Shown here: piece by piece, positions 24,953-33,183 of the stretch
How the letters are laid out: every line of letters begins with the position of its first letter
Numbering within the stretch: the stretch's first letter is position 1
Source of the DNA: DATBQN01 sp963755825
GTDB taxonomy: Bacteria; Acidobacteriota; Thermoanaerobaculia; Multivoradales; UBA5704
DNA: 64,000 nucleotides
Reading direction: 5' to 3'
NCBI GenBank assembly: GCA_963755825.1
Contig: CAVWLA010000001.1
Coordinates: 2,604,001-2,668,000 of the forward strand
Notes under the pieces: generated by a model
Databases searched by the model: none
Seen by the model: the letters and a program-made list of their open reading frames with translations, nothing else
Told to the model about the DNA's origin: nothing
Position numbers and translations under genes: made by a program

Positions 24953-25666
24953 TTATGGCTCGCCCTCCGCGTCCAGCAAATCGGGGCGCTTGGCGCGCGT
25001 GGCGAGGAGCGCCTGGCTCTCCCGCCAGCGCTCGATCGCCGCGTGGTCGCCCGAGGTCAGCACCGCGGGCACCGCCAGGCCCTCGACCACCGGCGGCCGC
25101 GTGTAGTGCGGATGGTCGAGGAGGCCGCGGCGGAAGCTGTCCTGCTCGACCGAGCCGGCGAAGCCGACGACCCCCGGGATCTGCCGCGACACCGCCTCGA
25201 TCACCACCATCGCCGGCAGCTCGCCGCCGGAGAGCACGTAGTCGCCGAGCGAGACCTCCTCGTCGACGACGGTCGCGAGCACCCGCTCGTCGACCCCTTC
25301 GTAGCGCCCGCAGAGGAGCGTCAGACCGCCCTCCTCGCCGCGCGCCGCCAGCTCGCGGACCTTGGCCTCGTCGAGCCGCCGCCCCTGGGGGGAGAGGAAC
25401 ACCGCCCAGGGCCGCGCCTCGCCGGCCGCCGCGCGCGCCGCCTGCAGGGCCCGCACGCCGCGGATCCACGGCGGCGCCGTCATCACCATGCCGCCGCCGC
25501 CGCCGTAGGGCTCGTCGTCGACGCTCCGGTGGCGGTCCTCGCTCCAGCCGCGCAGGTCGTGCACGGCGACGGCGAGGAGCCCCTTGTCGACCGCCCGCCC
25601 CACCAGGCTGGTCGCCAGGAAGGGGGCGAACAGCTCGGGGAAGATGGTGATCACGTCGACGCGCAT
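24953..25666 (-). CDS. trmD: tRNA (guanine-N1)-methyltransferase
   Basis: The protein has 237 residues. It methylates G37 of tRNAs next to the anticodon, which prevents frameshifting. MRVDVITIFPELF opens the SPOUT domain. The S-adenosylmethionine trefoil knot is seen in LTLLCGRYEGVDERV, DEEVSLGDYVLSGGELPAMVVIEAV and IPGVVG; HPHYTRPPVVEGLAVPAVLTSGDH is the C-terminal tRNA-binding segment. The start overlaps the rimM stop by 16 bases, consistent with coupled translation. Confidence 0.97.
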   Translation of the reverse strand: MRVDVITIFPELFAPFLATSLVGRAVDKGLLAVAVHDLRGWSEDRHRSVDDEPYGGGGGMVMTAPPWIRGVRALQAARAAAGEARPWAVFLSPQGRRLDEAKVRELAARGEEGGLTLLCGRYEGVDERVLATVVDEEVSLGDYVLSGGELPAMVVIEAVSRQIPGVVGFAGSVEQDSFRRGLLDHPHYTRPPVVEGLAVPAVLTSGDHAAIERWRESQALLATRAKRPDLLDAEGEP

Positions 25667-26220
25667 GCTTCGACCAAGCCGGGCGGCAGCTCGAGGCGGA
25701 TGGTGCCCGCCTCGACGTCGACCTCTTTCAAGAACCGCGCGACGAAGGGCACCGGCAACCGCGCCCCGCCGCCCTCGACGATCAGCAGCAGGCCGCCGCC
25801 GTCCTCCGCCAGCTCGACCACCGTCCCCAGCTCCCGCTCGCCCTCGAAGCAGCGGCAGCCGATGAGCTCGAAGTGGTAGTACGTCCCGGCCGCCGCCGGC
25901 GGCACCTGGGCGCGCTCGACCGCCAGGTGGACGTCGCGCAGAGCCTCGGCCCCGTCGCGCCCATCGAAGCCGGCGAAGCGCACCAGCAGGCCCCCCTTGT
26001 GCGGCCGGCAGCTCTCCACCGCCAGCCTGCCCGGCAGCCCGGCGCGCGCTCCCGGCCGCCCCTCCCCATCGGCGACGAGGAGGACCTTGCCGGGATCGAG
26101 GCGGTTGGGGACGTCGGAGAGCACCTGGACGACCATCTCGCCGCGCACCCCGTGGGGGCGCAGCACGCGGCCGACCAGGACGGTTTCGGGGAGGTCAGTC
26201 CTCGACGATCTCGAGCTCAT
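25651..26220 (-). CDS. rimM: Ribosome maturation factor RimM
   Basis: The protein has about 189 residues. RimM binds S19 and assists 16S rRNA processing. The N-terminal domain starts with VLVGRVLRPHGVRGEMVVQVLSDVP, the conserved GRxxxxHGxRGE block. The C-terminal PRC barrel is seen in YYHFELIGCRCFEGERELGTVVEL and LPVPFVARFLKEVDVEAGTIRLELPPGL. The chosen ATG at 26220 overlaps the khpA gene by 26 bases and has AAGG eight bases upstream; a start further downstream is not evident. Confidence 0.95.
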   Translation of the reverse strand: MSSRSSRTDLPETVLVGRVLRPHGVRGEMVVQVLSDVPNRLDPGKVLLVADGEGRPGARAGLPGRLAVESCRPHKGGLLVRFAGFDGRDGAEALRDVHLAVERAQVPPAAAGTYYHFELIGCRCFEGERELGTVVELAEDGGGLLLIVEGGGARLPVPFVARFLKEVDVEAGTIRLELPPGLVEACAST

Positions 26221-26437
26221 AGTGCACGCCTTCCCCGTCGCCACGGGCGTCGAGCAGCGTGCGCAGAGCGCGGGCCGTACGCCCCTGGCGGCCGATCACC
26301 TTGCCGAGGTCGTCCGCGGCGACCGTCAGCTCCAGCGAGGTGTCCCTGCCCTCGGGGTTCACCGCGAGCTTCACCGCGTCCGGCTGATCGACGAGCAGCC
26401 GGACCAGCTCCGTCAGACGTTCGGGCAGCTCAGACAC
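26195..26437 (-). CDS. khpA: KH-domain RNA-binding protein KhpA
   Basis: The protein has 80 residues. The KH motif is GKVIGRQGRTARALRTLL at 45-62, where the GxxG loop (GRQG) contacts RNA. Such small KH proteins between rpsP and rimM are global RNA chaperone-like factors, KhpA partnering KhpB in Gram-positives. The GTG start overlaps the rpsP stop by eight bases (GTGTCTGA). Confidence 0.95.
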   Translation of the reverse strand: MSELPERLTELVRLLVDQPDAVKLAVNPEGRDTSLELTVAADDLGKVIGRQGRTARALRTLLDARGDGEGVHYELEIVED

Positions 26438-26669
26438 TCGCCTGGCGGCCCATCAGCTTCTTGACCGTGGGCGACAGCTGGGCGCCCTTGCCGACCCAGT
26501 AGTCGACGCGCGCGGTGTCGATCGAGACGTTGGCGGGGTTCTTGGTGGGGTCGTAGTGCCCCAGCTCTTCGACCGCCGAGGCGGTCGGCACCCGGCGGGA
26601 GTCCGACACCACCACGCGGAAGAAGGGACTGTTGCGGGCGCCCATACGGCGCAGCCGAATCTTGAGCAT
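26430..26669 (-). CDS. rpsP: Small ribosomal subunit protein bS16
   Basis: The protein has 79 residues. MLKIRLRRMGARNSPFFRVVV is the standard bS16 N-terminus; LGHYDPTKNPANVSIDTARVDYWVGKGAQLSPTVKKLM completes the family pattern. The ATG at 26669 has GGAGG five bases upstream. It heads the operon rpsP-khpA-rimM-trmD-rplS-rnhB-TPR. The usual upstream neighbour ffh is not present; a Tat phosphoesterase gene is divergent instead. Confidence 0.97.
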   Translation of the reverse strand: MLKIRLRRMGARNSPFFRVVVSDSRRVPTASAVEELGHYDPTKNPANVSIDTARVDYWVGKGAQLSPTVKKLMGRQASV

Positions 26670-26998
26670 CAAAGCCTCCGGGAAGAGTTGCCGCCCAGGG
26701 GGACGGCAAGCGGGCGAGCCGCACGAAGCGGTGGATCCTACCAGGAAAGCGCCCCTCCGGCCAGGAGGACTTTCCCCTCCAATGAAAAATCGAGCATTGC
26801 AATCTTCTCCTCTCCCCGCCGTCGTAGCCGTTCCCATGCCGATTTCGCCATTCGCGCACGAGGGGCACACTGATTGCAGTCTCGCCTCGGCGGCCCGCGC
26901 TTCCGGTGCGCGGGCAGGCTCGCGGACGTCGATTCAAAGCCTCGTCCCCTCTCCAAGGCGTCACGAGCGGGGCTCCAGCCGGGTAAGGAGGCTTCCCC
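26670..26998. other. Intergenic region between rpsP and the phosphoesterase gene
   Basis: This holds the divergent promoters. On the minus strand a -10-like TAGGAT lies at 26740-26735, 66 bases before rpsP. A 19-codon frame with an AGGAG site (26797-26738) ends on it. A perfect 8-bp stem with 7-base loop lies at 26893-26915. For the phosphoesterase only AAGGAGG before the ATG is clear. No RNA gene was recognised. Confidence 0.5.
26735..26740 (-). promoter_or_regulatory. -10-like hexamer for the rpsP operon
   Basis: TAGGAT on the minus strand, preceded by TGG, is the best -10 in the 329-base gap ahead of rpsP. No good -35 lies 16-18 bases upstream. The start point would be about 60 bases before the rpsP ATG. 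Confidence 0.35.
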
Positions 26999-28201
26999 AT
27001 GACGCACCTCAGCCGCCGTCAATTCCTCTACGGCTCGGCCGCCGCGCTGGGCTCTTTGTCCGTGGGGCCGTCCCTGCTGTGGGGGGCACCCCCCAGGAAG
27101 ACGCAGCGCCTGCCACGCCCGGACAGGAGCGGAATCGACCACGTCGTCGTGGCGATGATGGAGAACCGTTCCTTCGACCACCTGCTGGGCTGGCTGCCGC
27201 GTGCGGACGGCCGACAGGCCGGGCTCGTTTACACCGACAGCCAGGGGAATGCGCTCTCAACCTACCGGCTGACGCCCGACTTCCAGGGGTGCGCTCACCC
27301 CGACCCCGACCACTCCTACGACGGCGCTCGCGTCGAGTATGACGGCGGCCTTTGCGACGGCTGGCTGCGCGCCGGCTCGAACGACGCCTACGCCATCGGC
27401 TACTACACCCGGGCCGACCTGCCGTTCCTCGGCCATGCCGCGCTCGACTGGACGGTCTGCAGCCGCTACTTCGCCGCGATCATGGGGCCGACCTATCCCA
27501 ACCGCATCTACCAGCACGCCGCGGTCACCGACCGGCTGGACGACTCGCTCGGGCTCTCGACCCTGCCGACGATCTGGGACCGCCTCTCCGACGCGGGGCT
27601 CTCCGGGCGCTACTACCACAGCGACCTCTCCTTCCTCGACCTCTGGGGGACGAAGTACACCTCGATCTCGCAGAGCTACGACCAGTTCCTCTCCGACTGC
27701 GCCTCCGGCCAGCTCCCCGAGGTCTCCTTCGTCGACCCGCCGCTCAACGGCGAGGCCGCCGGCACCTCCTCCGACGACCATCCCCACGGCGACGTCCGCG
27801 CCGGCGAGTCCTGGCTCTACCAGACCTACCGCGCGGTGACGACTGGCCGCAAGTGGGCGCACACTGTCCTGGTCATCAACTTCGACGAGTGGGGCGGCTT
27901 CTTCGAGCACATCCCTCCCCCCGAGGCGCCCGACGTGGACCCGGCCTTCGCGCTCCGCGGCTTCCGGGTGCCGTGCATCATCGTCTCGCCGTTCTCGGCG
28001 CCCGGCGTCATCGACCGGAGGATCTACGACCACACCTCGATCCTGAAGATGATTGAGTGGCGCTGGGATCTTCCCGCCCTCTCCGCCCGCGACGAGGCGG
28101 CGAACAACCTCGCCGACGCGCTCGACTTCAACCGCCTGCACCGGAGCGTTCCGCAATACGCCGTGCCGGCGTTCACCTCGGTCGCCTGCGCGTCGAGCTG
28201 A
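26999..28201 (+). CDS. Tat-exported phosphoesterase (phospholipase C / acid phosphatase AcpA family)
   Basis: The protein has 400 residues. A twin-arginine signal (SRRQFLYGSAAALGSL, residues 5-20) precedes a phosphoesterase domain of the PF04185 type. DHVVVAMMENRSFDHLLGWL carries the metal-site block ENRSFDH at 55-61. GPTYPNRIYQHAAVTD, HPHGDVRAGE and INFDEWGGFFEHIPPP are further conserved metal and substrate motifs. Such enzymes release phosphate from phospholipids or phosphomonoesters in the periplasm or outside. That fits the phosphate genes 8 kb away, although no PHO box was seen upstream. AAGGAGG six bases before the ATG fixes the start. It stands alone. Confidence 0.92.
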   Translation: MTHLSRRQFLYGSAAALGSLSVGPSLLWGAPPRKTQRLPRPDRSGIDHVVVAMMENRSFDHLLGWLPRADGRQAGLVYTDSQGNALSTYRLTPDFQGCAHPDPDHSYDGARVEYDGGLCDGWLRAGSNDAYAIGYYTRADLPFLGHAALDWTVCSRYFAAIMGPTYPNRIYQHAAVTDRLDDSLGLSTLPTIWDRLSDAGLSGRYYHSDLSFLDLWGTKYTSISQSYDQFLSDCASGQLPEVSFVDPPLNGEAAGTSSDDHPHGDVRAGESWLYQTYRAVTTGRKWAHTVLVINFDEWGGFFEHIPPPEAPDVDPAFALRGFRVPCIIVSPFSAPGVIDRRIYDHTSILKMIEWRWDLPALSARDEAANNLADALDFNRLHRSVPQYAVPAFTSVACASS

Positions 28202-28322
28202 CGGCCGGGGCGGGCCCCGGACAGGGACCCAGTCAAAAAGGATGGATGCGATGAGCAGCGCTCAAGCCGGATCAACGTTATGAAGAGAATATATAAAGGA
28301 CATGAGACGTCTAGACCATCGT

Positions 28323-28354
28323 GAGCGCCGGGCGGCAGAGCCCGCCCGGCGCTC
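28323..28354. terminator. Bidirectional hairpin between convergent genes
   Basis: A perfect 13-bp stem (28323-28335 with 28342-28354) has a 6-base loop, placed between the phosphoesterase stop (+) and the halogenase-like stop (-). No T-run is present on either side. Confidence 0.55.
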
Positions 28355-28360
28355 AAGGTC

Positions 28361-29995
28361 TCAGAGCGGCATGCCGAGCACCGCGGGGTCGAAGTCGAAC
28401 AGGCGGTCGCGGAGGCGGGCGGGCGCGTCGCTCCGGCCCCACATGATGGTGCGCACGAGCTTCTCCGGCAGGTAGTCGAGGTGGAGGTCCTGCGGGTCGC
28501 CCCAGCGGTAGACCGGCGGCGTGCACTTGGCGCTGCCGAGCGCCGCGAAGATCGACGCCGCGCCGGCCTCGGCGTCCTCCTCGCCGCGCTCGTAGCGGGC
28601 GAGCACGCCCTCGGCGTGATCGATGAGCCCCTCGATCTCGTCCTCCGCCGCGCTCCTCTCCCCGTGCAGCGGATCGGCCTCCAGCCGCGCGAAGATCGAC
28701 TTGTCCTGTTCCTTTAGATAGCGGACGCAGGTGCTGAAGAGGCGCAGGTCGCCGACGATCTCGGCGATCAGCCAGACGCGGAGCCAGGCGTTCCACAGCG
28801 GGTAGCTGGGAAAGGCGCGGTAGGAGTTGTTGACCACCCGGTCGCTCCGCCGCAGCATGGCATTCTGCAGCCGCTCGGCGTAGGCGAAGCGAGAGCGCGA
28901 AAAGTCGTCGTCGGCGAGCGCCGCGAGGAGTGGGCCGGCGAGCGCCGAGAGCACCTCGAAGGTGGTGATCAGGCCGCGCGAGTAGAGCGCGTCGATGAAG
29001 CCGTGGGCGTGCGCCATGAGGAAGTAGCGGTCGCCGGCGCCGCCGGTCGCCGAATACTGCAGGCGGCCGGTCTTCACCCAGTCGCGGGCCACCCGCGCCC
29101 CTTCGAACTGCTGGGCGATGCTCGGGTAGCGCTCGACGAAGCGGAAGAACTCCTCCTCCGGCGGCAGCCCGGTGTCGGGGTGGCGCTTCATGTTGAGCGT
29201 CAGGCCGACGCTGCACAGCGGGTTCTGCGAGCCGGGGACGTTGTTGAACGGGATGATCCAGAACCAGCCGCCCTCGAAGACGTGGTGGAGCGTCCCCTCC
29301 GACCAGCGCGCCGACAGCCCCGGCGACTCGCCGGGGAGGAGCGTCTCGTCGTAGGGCTTCATCCCGAGCACGTGGGTGAAGATCGAGCGCGACTGCGTCT
29401 CCAGACGGGTGGGCGTCTCGCGGAGGCCGAAGCGGGTGGCGACCGGCGAGCGGTAGCCGGCGCCATCGACTAAGAAGCGCGCCCGGAACTCGTCGCCGGC
29501 GTCGGTCTGCAGGCGGACGCCGTCGTCGTCGATCTGGAAGTCGGTGACGTCGACGTGATCGCGGTAGACGGCGCCGTAGCGGCGGGCGGCGTTCAGCATG
29601 TAGAGGTCGACGTCCTGGCGGAAGAGGTGGCTCTCGCTGGTGAGCGGCGTCGCCGGCGCGATGAGCAGGTTCGACTTGAGCGGGTCCTGCCGCTTCCCCT
29701 CCTCGTGGTAGACGAAGCCCAGGGCCCGCTTCACCCCGCAGGTCGGCCCGACGTGGCGGTGGATCGAATCCGTCCGCGTCAGGTGCTGGATCTCGGGGAC
29801 GTCGAAGCGCTGGGAGAGGATCCACATCCACAGCGTGCTCTGCGGCAGCAGCGCCTCGCCGACCGCGAAGCGCGGATGGCTCCCCTTCTCCAGCACCAGC
29901 ACCCGGCGGCCCTGGCGCGCCAGGATGGCCGCCAGCATCGTGCCGCCGAGACCCGCCCCCAGGATGACGACGTCGAACCGTTCGCCCTCGGTCAT
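28361..29995 (-). CDS. Flavin-dependent halogenase-like FAD oxidoreductase
   Basis: The protein has 544 residues. FAD is bound by the Rossmann loop GAGLGG (13-18) and the AVGEALLPQS segment (45-53). Residues 244-249 read WFWIIP, matching the WxWxIP motif of flavin-dependent halogenases. K89 in GVKRALGFVYH is a candidate for the catalytic Lys. A second flavin motif is DRYFLMAHAHGFIDALYSRGL (about 330-350). The C-terminal 150 residues are helical and not assigned. It probably acts on an aromatic or pyrrole-like substrate, but halogenation is inferred from motifs only; other members of this group are monooxygenases or reductases. GGAGAG nine bases before the ATG gives the start. No biosynthetic cluster is nearby. 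Confidence 0.8.
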   Translation of the reverse strand: MTEGERFDVVILGAGLGGTMLAAILARQGRRVLVLEKGSHPRFAVGEALLPQSTLWMWILSQRFDVPEIQHLTRTDSIHRHVGPTCGVKRALGFVYHEEGKRQDPLKSNLLIAPATPLTSESHLFRQDVDLYMLNAARRYGAVYRDHVDVTDFQIDDDGVRLQTDAGDEFRARFLVDGAGYRSPVATRFGLRETPTRLETQSRSIFTHVLGMKPYDETLLPGESPGLSARWSEGTLHHVFEGGWFWIIPFNNVPGSQNPLCSVGLTLNMKRHPDTGLPPEEEFFRFVERYPSIAQQFEGARVARDWVKTGRLQYSATGGAGDRYFLMAHAHGFIDALYSRGLITTFEVLSALAGPLLAALADDDFSRSRFAYAERLQNAMLRRSDRVVNNSYRAFPSYPLWNAWLRVWLIAEIVGDLRLFSTCVRYLKEQDKSIFARLEADPLHGERSAAEDEIEGLIDHAEGVLARYERGEEDAEAGAASIFAALGSAKCTPPVYRWGDPQDLHLDYLPEKLVRTIMWGRSDAPARLRDRLFDFDPAVLGMPL

Positions 29996-30168
29996 CTGCT
30001 CTCTCCTTTCAGGCCGTCCCGCCCGAGCGCCCGCCGCCGGCGGGCCGGCGACGAGGCCAGACACGGCCAGGCACGGCGTGGCTTCTACCCTTCTTATGTG
30101 CGCTGACCCAGGAGGAAGGTTTCCGCACCCCCCTCGCGGAGGGACAAGCCGCGGCGAAACGATGGCCC

Positions 30169-30197
30169 GCCGGCCGCTCGGCTGCCGAGCGGCCGGC
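30169..30197 (-). terminator. 14-bp near-perfect palindrome after the secreted TPR gene
   Basis: Two 14-base arms (30169-30182 and 30184-30197) are separated by one base. It lies 14 bases after the TPR gene stop on the minus strand and before the halogenase-like gene. The very stable hairpin has no T-run. Confidence 0.5.
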
Positions 30198-30210
30198 GGT
30201 CAAGCGCCGG

Positions 30211-31497
30211 TCAGCGGGCGGGGAGCGCCGGAGCCGGCGGGGCGGGAGGCGAGAAGGGGCGCTCGAGGAGCTCGCGGGCGCGGGCGCGGACGTCGCCCTC
30301 GGCGCCCAGGGCGAGCACCTCGCGGTAGCAGCGCAGGGCGTCGTCGCGGCGGCCGAGGGCGTCGTAGGTCATGCCGCGCCGCAGGCGGCCGGCGGCGCGC
30401 AGGTAGGTATCGTAGTTGCGCTCGGCGACCAGGTAATCCAGGCGGTCGAGGAACTGCAGGGCGCTCTCCCAGCGGCCGCCCGCCATCTCCCCCCGCGCCA
30501 GCCAGTAGAGCGCCTCCTCGGCGAGGGCGCCGCTGTAGCCGGGGCGCCCGTCGACCTGGCGCGCCGCCACCTCCTGGAAGACGATCCCCGCCTCGGGCCA
30601 CTGCGCCCACTCGGCGTACACCCGGCCGAGCGCGATCTGGAACAGCGGGTTGTCGGGATGCTCGCGGCAGAGCCACTGGGCCTCGGCGAGCGAGCGCGGG
30701 AAGTTGCGCTCGAACTCGAAGTCGAGCTGGTAGAGGGCGTAGTGCGCCTCGGTCGAGACGAAGCGGCCGTGCGCCGCCGCCCGCTCGAGCTCGGCCAGGC
30801 CGCGCCGGCGGTCGCCGCGCGGCAGCAGGAGGGCGAAGGGCTTCAAGACCGGATGCAGGCGCGGCACCACGTCGGCCAGGTAGTCGAAGAGGCCGAGCCC
30901 GAAGTAGAGGTCGTCGTTGTCGGGGTCGCGGCGATGCAGCCGATCGAGGCTGGCGAGCGCCCGGCGGCCGTCGAGCGCCGCCTTCAGCCAGCGCCCGCGA
31001 TAGGCGTGGATGCGGGCGCGGAAGGCGAAGGCGCCGGTCTTGAAGAAGAGGGCGTCGAGGTCCCGCGGGTCGCGCCGCAGGCGGCGGTCGGCGCGGGCGA
31101 CCACCTCGTCCATGGCGGCGAAGATCTGCTCGTCGTGGCGCGGATCGTCGGGGTCGAGGAGCAGCCCCCACCAGGGCACGAGCGCCGGCAGGAAGGCGCC
31201 CGCCGGGTGGTCGGGGAAGCGCGCCTCGATGCCGGCGAAGCTCGCCGCGGCGCCGGCGAAGTCCATCTCGTAGAGCCGCGCCAGGCCCGCCGAGGTGTCG
31301 GCGCGGAAGCCCGCGTCGTCGAGAATGGTCGGCGGGTGCGCCGCCGGCGCCGGGATGGCGGCGCCGGATCCCGCAGTCGCCGCACCGAGGGCGAGGCTCG
31401 ACGCGAGGAAGACTGTGGCCAGGGGGACGAGCCGGCGCCAGCGCCCGGAGGGGCGGCCGGCAGGCGGGCGATGAGACGGCGACGGCAAGCGGCTCAC
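30211..31497 (-). CDS. Secreted TPR-repeat protein
   Basis: The protein has 428 residues. A signal-type N-terminus (GRWRRLVPLATVFLASSLALGAATAGSGAA, about 18-47) is followed by helical repeats. DTSAGLARLYEMDFAGAAASFAGIEARFPDHPA, LARGEMAGGRWESALQFLDRLDYLVAERNYD and RLRRGMTYDALGRRDDALRCYREVLALGAEGD read as TPR-like pairs. The central part (about 150-290) is more divergent, with YFGLGLFDYLADVVPRLHPVLKPFALLLPRGDRRRGLAELERAA. The product is probably periplasmic or membrane-anchored. Function is unknown. The GTG at 31497 has no clear ribosome site. It is divergent from the SRPBCC gene. Confidence 0.75.
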   Translation of the reverse strand: MSRLPSPSHRPPAGRPSGRWRRLVPLATVFLASSLALGAATAGSGAAIPAPAAHPPTILDDAGFRADTSAGLARLYEMDFAGAAASFAGIEARFPDHPAGAFLPALVPWWGLLLDPDDPRHDEQIFAAMDEVVARADRRLRRDPRDLDALFFKTGAFAFRARIHAYRGRWLKAALDGRRALASLDRLHRRDPDNDDLYFGLGLFDYLADVVPRLHPVLKPFALLLPRGDRRRGLAELERAAAHGRFVSTEAHYALYQLDFEFERNFPRSLAEAQWLCREHPDNPLFQIALGRVYAEWAQWPEAGIVFQEVAARQVDGRPGYSGALAEEALYWLARGEMAGGRWESALQFLDRLDYLVAERNYDTYLRAAGRLRRGMTYDALGRRDDALRCYREVLALGAEGDVRARARELLERPFSPPAPPAPALPAR

Positions 31498-31631
31498 GGC
31501 GAGGCGGCGGAGCGGCCGGACCGCCGAGCGGGGCCGCCGCCGCCGACCAATCTAACCCAGACGGGCCCGCCGCGCATCCGCCGCTCCCCTACGCTATCCT
31601 CAGCTCTGCATAACCTTCCCAGGAGGTTTCC

Positions 31632-32159
31632 ATGCTGAAGGTGATCCTTCTCGTCGTCCTCGTCGTGATCGCCGGCATCCTCATCTACGCCACGACGCGG
31701 CCCGACTCGTTCAGCGTCCACCGCGCCGCGACCATCCAGGCGCCGCCCGAGAAGATCCTCCCCCTGATCGCCGACTTCCACAACTGGGGCTCCTGGTCGC
31801 CCTGGGAGAAGCTCGATCCGGCGATGAAGAAGACCTACGGCGGCGCGCCGAGCGGCCAGGGCGCCACCTACCAGTGGACGGGCAACAGCAAGGTCGGCGA
31901 GGGGCGCATGGAGATCCTCTCCGTCGCGCCGCCCTCCAAGGTCGCGATCAAGCTCGACTTCCTCAAGCCGTTCGAGGCCCACAACATCGCCGACTTCACC
32001 CTGGCGCCCCAGGGGACCGGCACCCTGGTGACCTGGGAGATGCACGGCCCGAGCCCCTACGTCACCAAGCTGATGGGCGTCTTCATGCCGATGGACAACC
32101 TGATCGGCAGCGACTTCGAGGAAGGCCTCGCCAACCTGAAGGCCGTCGCCGAGAAGTAG
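31632..32159 (+). CDS. SRPBCC (polyketide cyclase/START-like) protein with N-terminal membrane anchor
   Basis: The protein has 175 residues. Residues 3-21 form one membrane helix (KVILLVVLVVIAGILIYAT). An SRPBCC fold follows: FSVHRAATIQAPPEKILPLIADFHNWGSWSPWEKLDPAMKKTY, GEGRMEILSVAPPSKVAIKLDFLKPFEAHNIADFTL and a C-terminal helix DNLIGSDFEEGLANLKAVAE. These proteins bind hydrophobic ligands; no enzymatic residues stand out. AGGAGG five bases before the ATG fixes the start. It is convergent with the DoxX-like gene, six bases between stops. Confidence 0.85.
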   Translation: MLKVILLVVLVVIAGILIYATTRPDSFSVHRAATIQAPPEKILPLIADFHNWGSWSPWEKLDPAMKKTYGGAPSGQGATYQWTGNSKVGEGRMEILSVAPPSKVAIKLDFLKPFEAHNIADFTLAPQGTGTLVTWEMHGPSPYVTKLMGVFMPMDNLIGSDFEEGLANLKAVAEK

Positions 32160-32165
32160 CGCCGC

Positions 32166-32612
32166 CTATCGCCCTCCCGGCGCCACGCGCATCGCGAGCA
32201 TCGGCAGGTAGACCCGCCGGTAGGACCACGCGAGGTAGATCTCGAGCAGCAGGATGACCGCCGCGATCGGGATGCCGGAGGGCTCGAGGAAGAGGTGGAA
32301 GGCGAAGATGTTGACCACCACCGGCGCGATGACGGCGAGGGCGAGCGGCACGAATCGGTTGGCCAGCAGCAGCACGCCGACGAGCGTCTCGACGCCCTTG
32401 AGGAGCTGGAAGAAGTAGCCCGATTTCATCAGCGCGGCGCCGAAGGCGACGGCGCCGGCGGGCATCGGCGTCTTCGGCATCGGGATGAAGTTGAAGAAGC
32501 CATTGAGGCCGAAGACGAGGAAGACGAGGCCCAGGAGGATGCGGGCGGCGATCGGCAGGTAGCGGCCGAAGCCGCTGGGAGCGGTCGAGGTGTGCGCGCT
32601 CTCGGTCGCCAT
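32166..32612 (-). CDS. DoxX-like four-helix membrane protein
   Basis: The protein has 148 residues with four hydrophobic helices: YLPIAARILLGLVFLVFGLNGFFNFIP, AVAFGAALMKSGYFFQLLKGVETLVGVLLLANRFVPLALAVIAPVVVNIFAFHLFL, and PIAAVILLLEIYLAWSYRRVYLPM. The DoxX family is linked to thiol or oxidative-stress functions in some bacteria. The ATG lies two bases after the DGPF gene stop, so it is the last gene of the sigma/DGPF transcription unit. No ribosome site of its own is needed if coupled. Confidence 0.8.
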   Translation of the reverse strand: MATESAHTSTAPSGFGRYLPIAARILLGLVFLVFGLNGFFNFIPMPKTPMPAGAVAFGAALMKSGYFFQLLKGVETLVGVLLLANRFVPLALAVIAPVVVNIFAFHLFLEPSGIPIAAVILLLEIYLAWSYRRVYLPMLAMRVAPGGR

Positions 32613-32614
32613 GG

Positions 32615-33049
32615 TCAGTTCGACCTCGCCAGCGACGAGCTCCACTCCGGCGCCACGTCGGCGATGATCTCCTGGAAGCGCGGCGGCAGGTCGCCGAGCT
32701 CCGTCATCTGATGGATCTCCAGCACCTCGTCGTTGCCGAGGCCGACCGGGCAGCGCAGCGCCCACTCGACCGCCTCCTGCCGCGAGCCGACCTCGAGCAC
32801 GTAGAAGCCGCCGATGAGCTCCTTCGCCTCGGCGAACGGGCCGTCGACGACGGTGCGCCTGCCGCCGGTAATGGCGACCCGCGCCTCGCTGCCGGCCGGG
32901 TTGAGCCCCTCGGAGGCGACCAGCACCCCGGCCAGGTGCATCTCCTCGTTGTAGCGCATGTAGGCGGCGAAGACGCTCTCGTCGAGAGACGCCGCGTCGG
33001 CCGCCGCGGCGGCGCTGCCGTCGGGCTTGGGGATGATGAGAAATCGCAT
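32615..33049 (-). CDS. DGPF (YCII-related) protein 1 of the ECF42 locus
   Basis: The protein has 144 residues. MRFLIIPKPDG starts the ferredoxin-like YCII fold; the hallmark DGPF is at residues 69-72, followed by AEAKELIGGFYVLEVGSRQEAVEWALRCP. DGPF proteins accompany ECF42-type sigma factors in many bacteria; their biochemical role is unknown. The gene has a strong ribosome site (GGAGGAGA) and its own promoter with TGTCGA and CGTCGT boxes at 33127-33155. It is followed within two bases by the DoxX-like gene. Confidence 0.9.
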   Translation of the reverse strand: MRFLIIPKPDGSAAAAADAASLDESVFAAYMRYNEEMHLAGVLVASEGLNPAGSEARVAITGGRRTVVDGPFAEAKELIGGFYVLEVGSRQEAVEWALRCPVGLGNDEVLEIHQMTELGDLPPRFQEIIADVAPEWSSSLARSN

Positions 33050-33126
33050 CGTGGTCTCCTCCTTCGCATCGAGCGCCCGGGCCATCCGGGGGCTCGCGGC
33101 CGGGGTGAGCCCCGGTCCTCTCTCTG

Positions 33127-33155
33127 ACGACGAACGGCGAGGCGCCGGATCGACA
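33127..33155 (-). promoter_or_regulatory. ECF42-type promoter of DGPF gene 1
   Basis: On the minus strand TGTCGA (33155-33150) is followed by a 17-base spacer and CGTCGT (33132-33127). The same two boxes at the same spacing precede DGPF gene 2 (35030-35058). The start codon is about 78 bases downstream. The form agrees with ECF promoters carrying a CGTC-type -10, and the sigma gene is adjacent. Confidence 0.75.
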
Positions 33156-33183
33156 TCGCCGGCGAATCGTCTCGCGACGGCTC

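Noticed and set aside
26999..28201. Pho-regulon membership of the Tat phosphoesterase
   Set aside because: Function fits, but no TCA-containing repeats at 11-base steps were found in the 329-base upstream gap.
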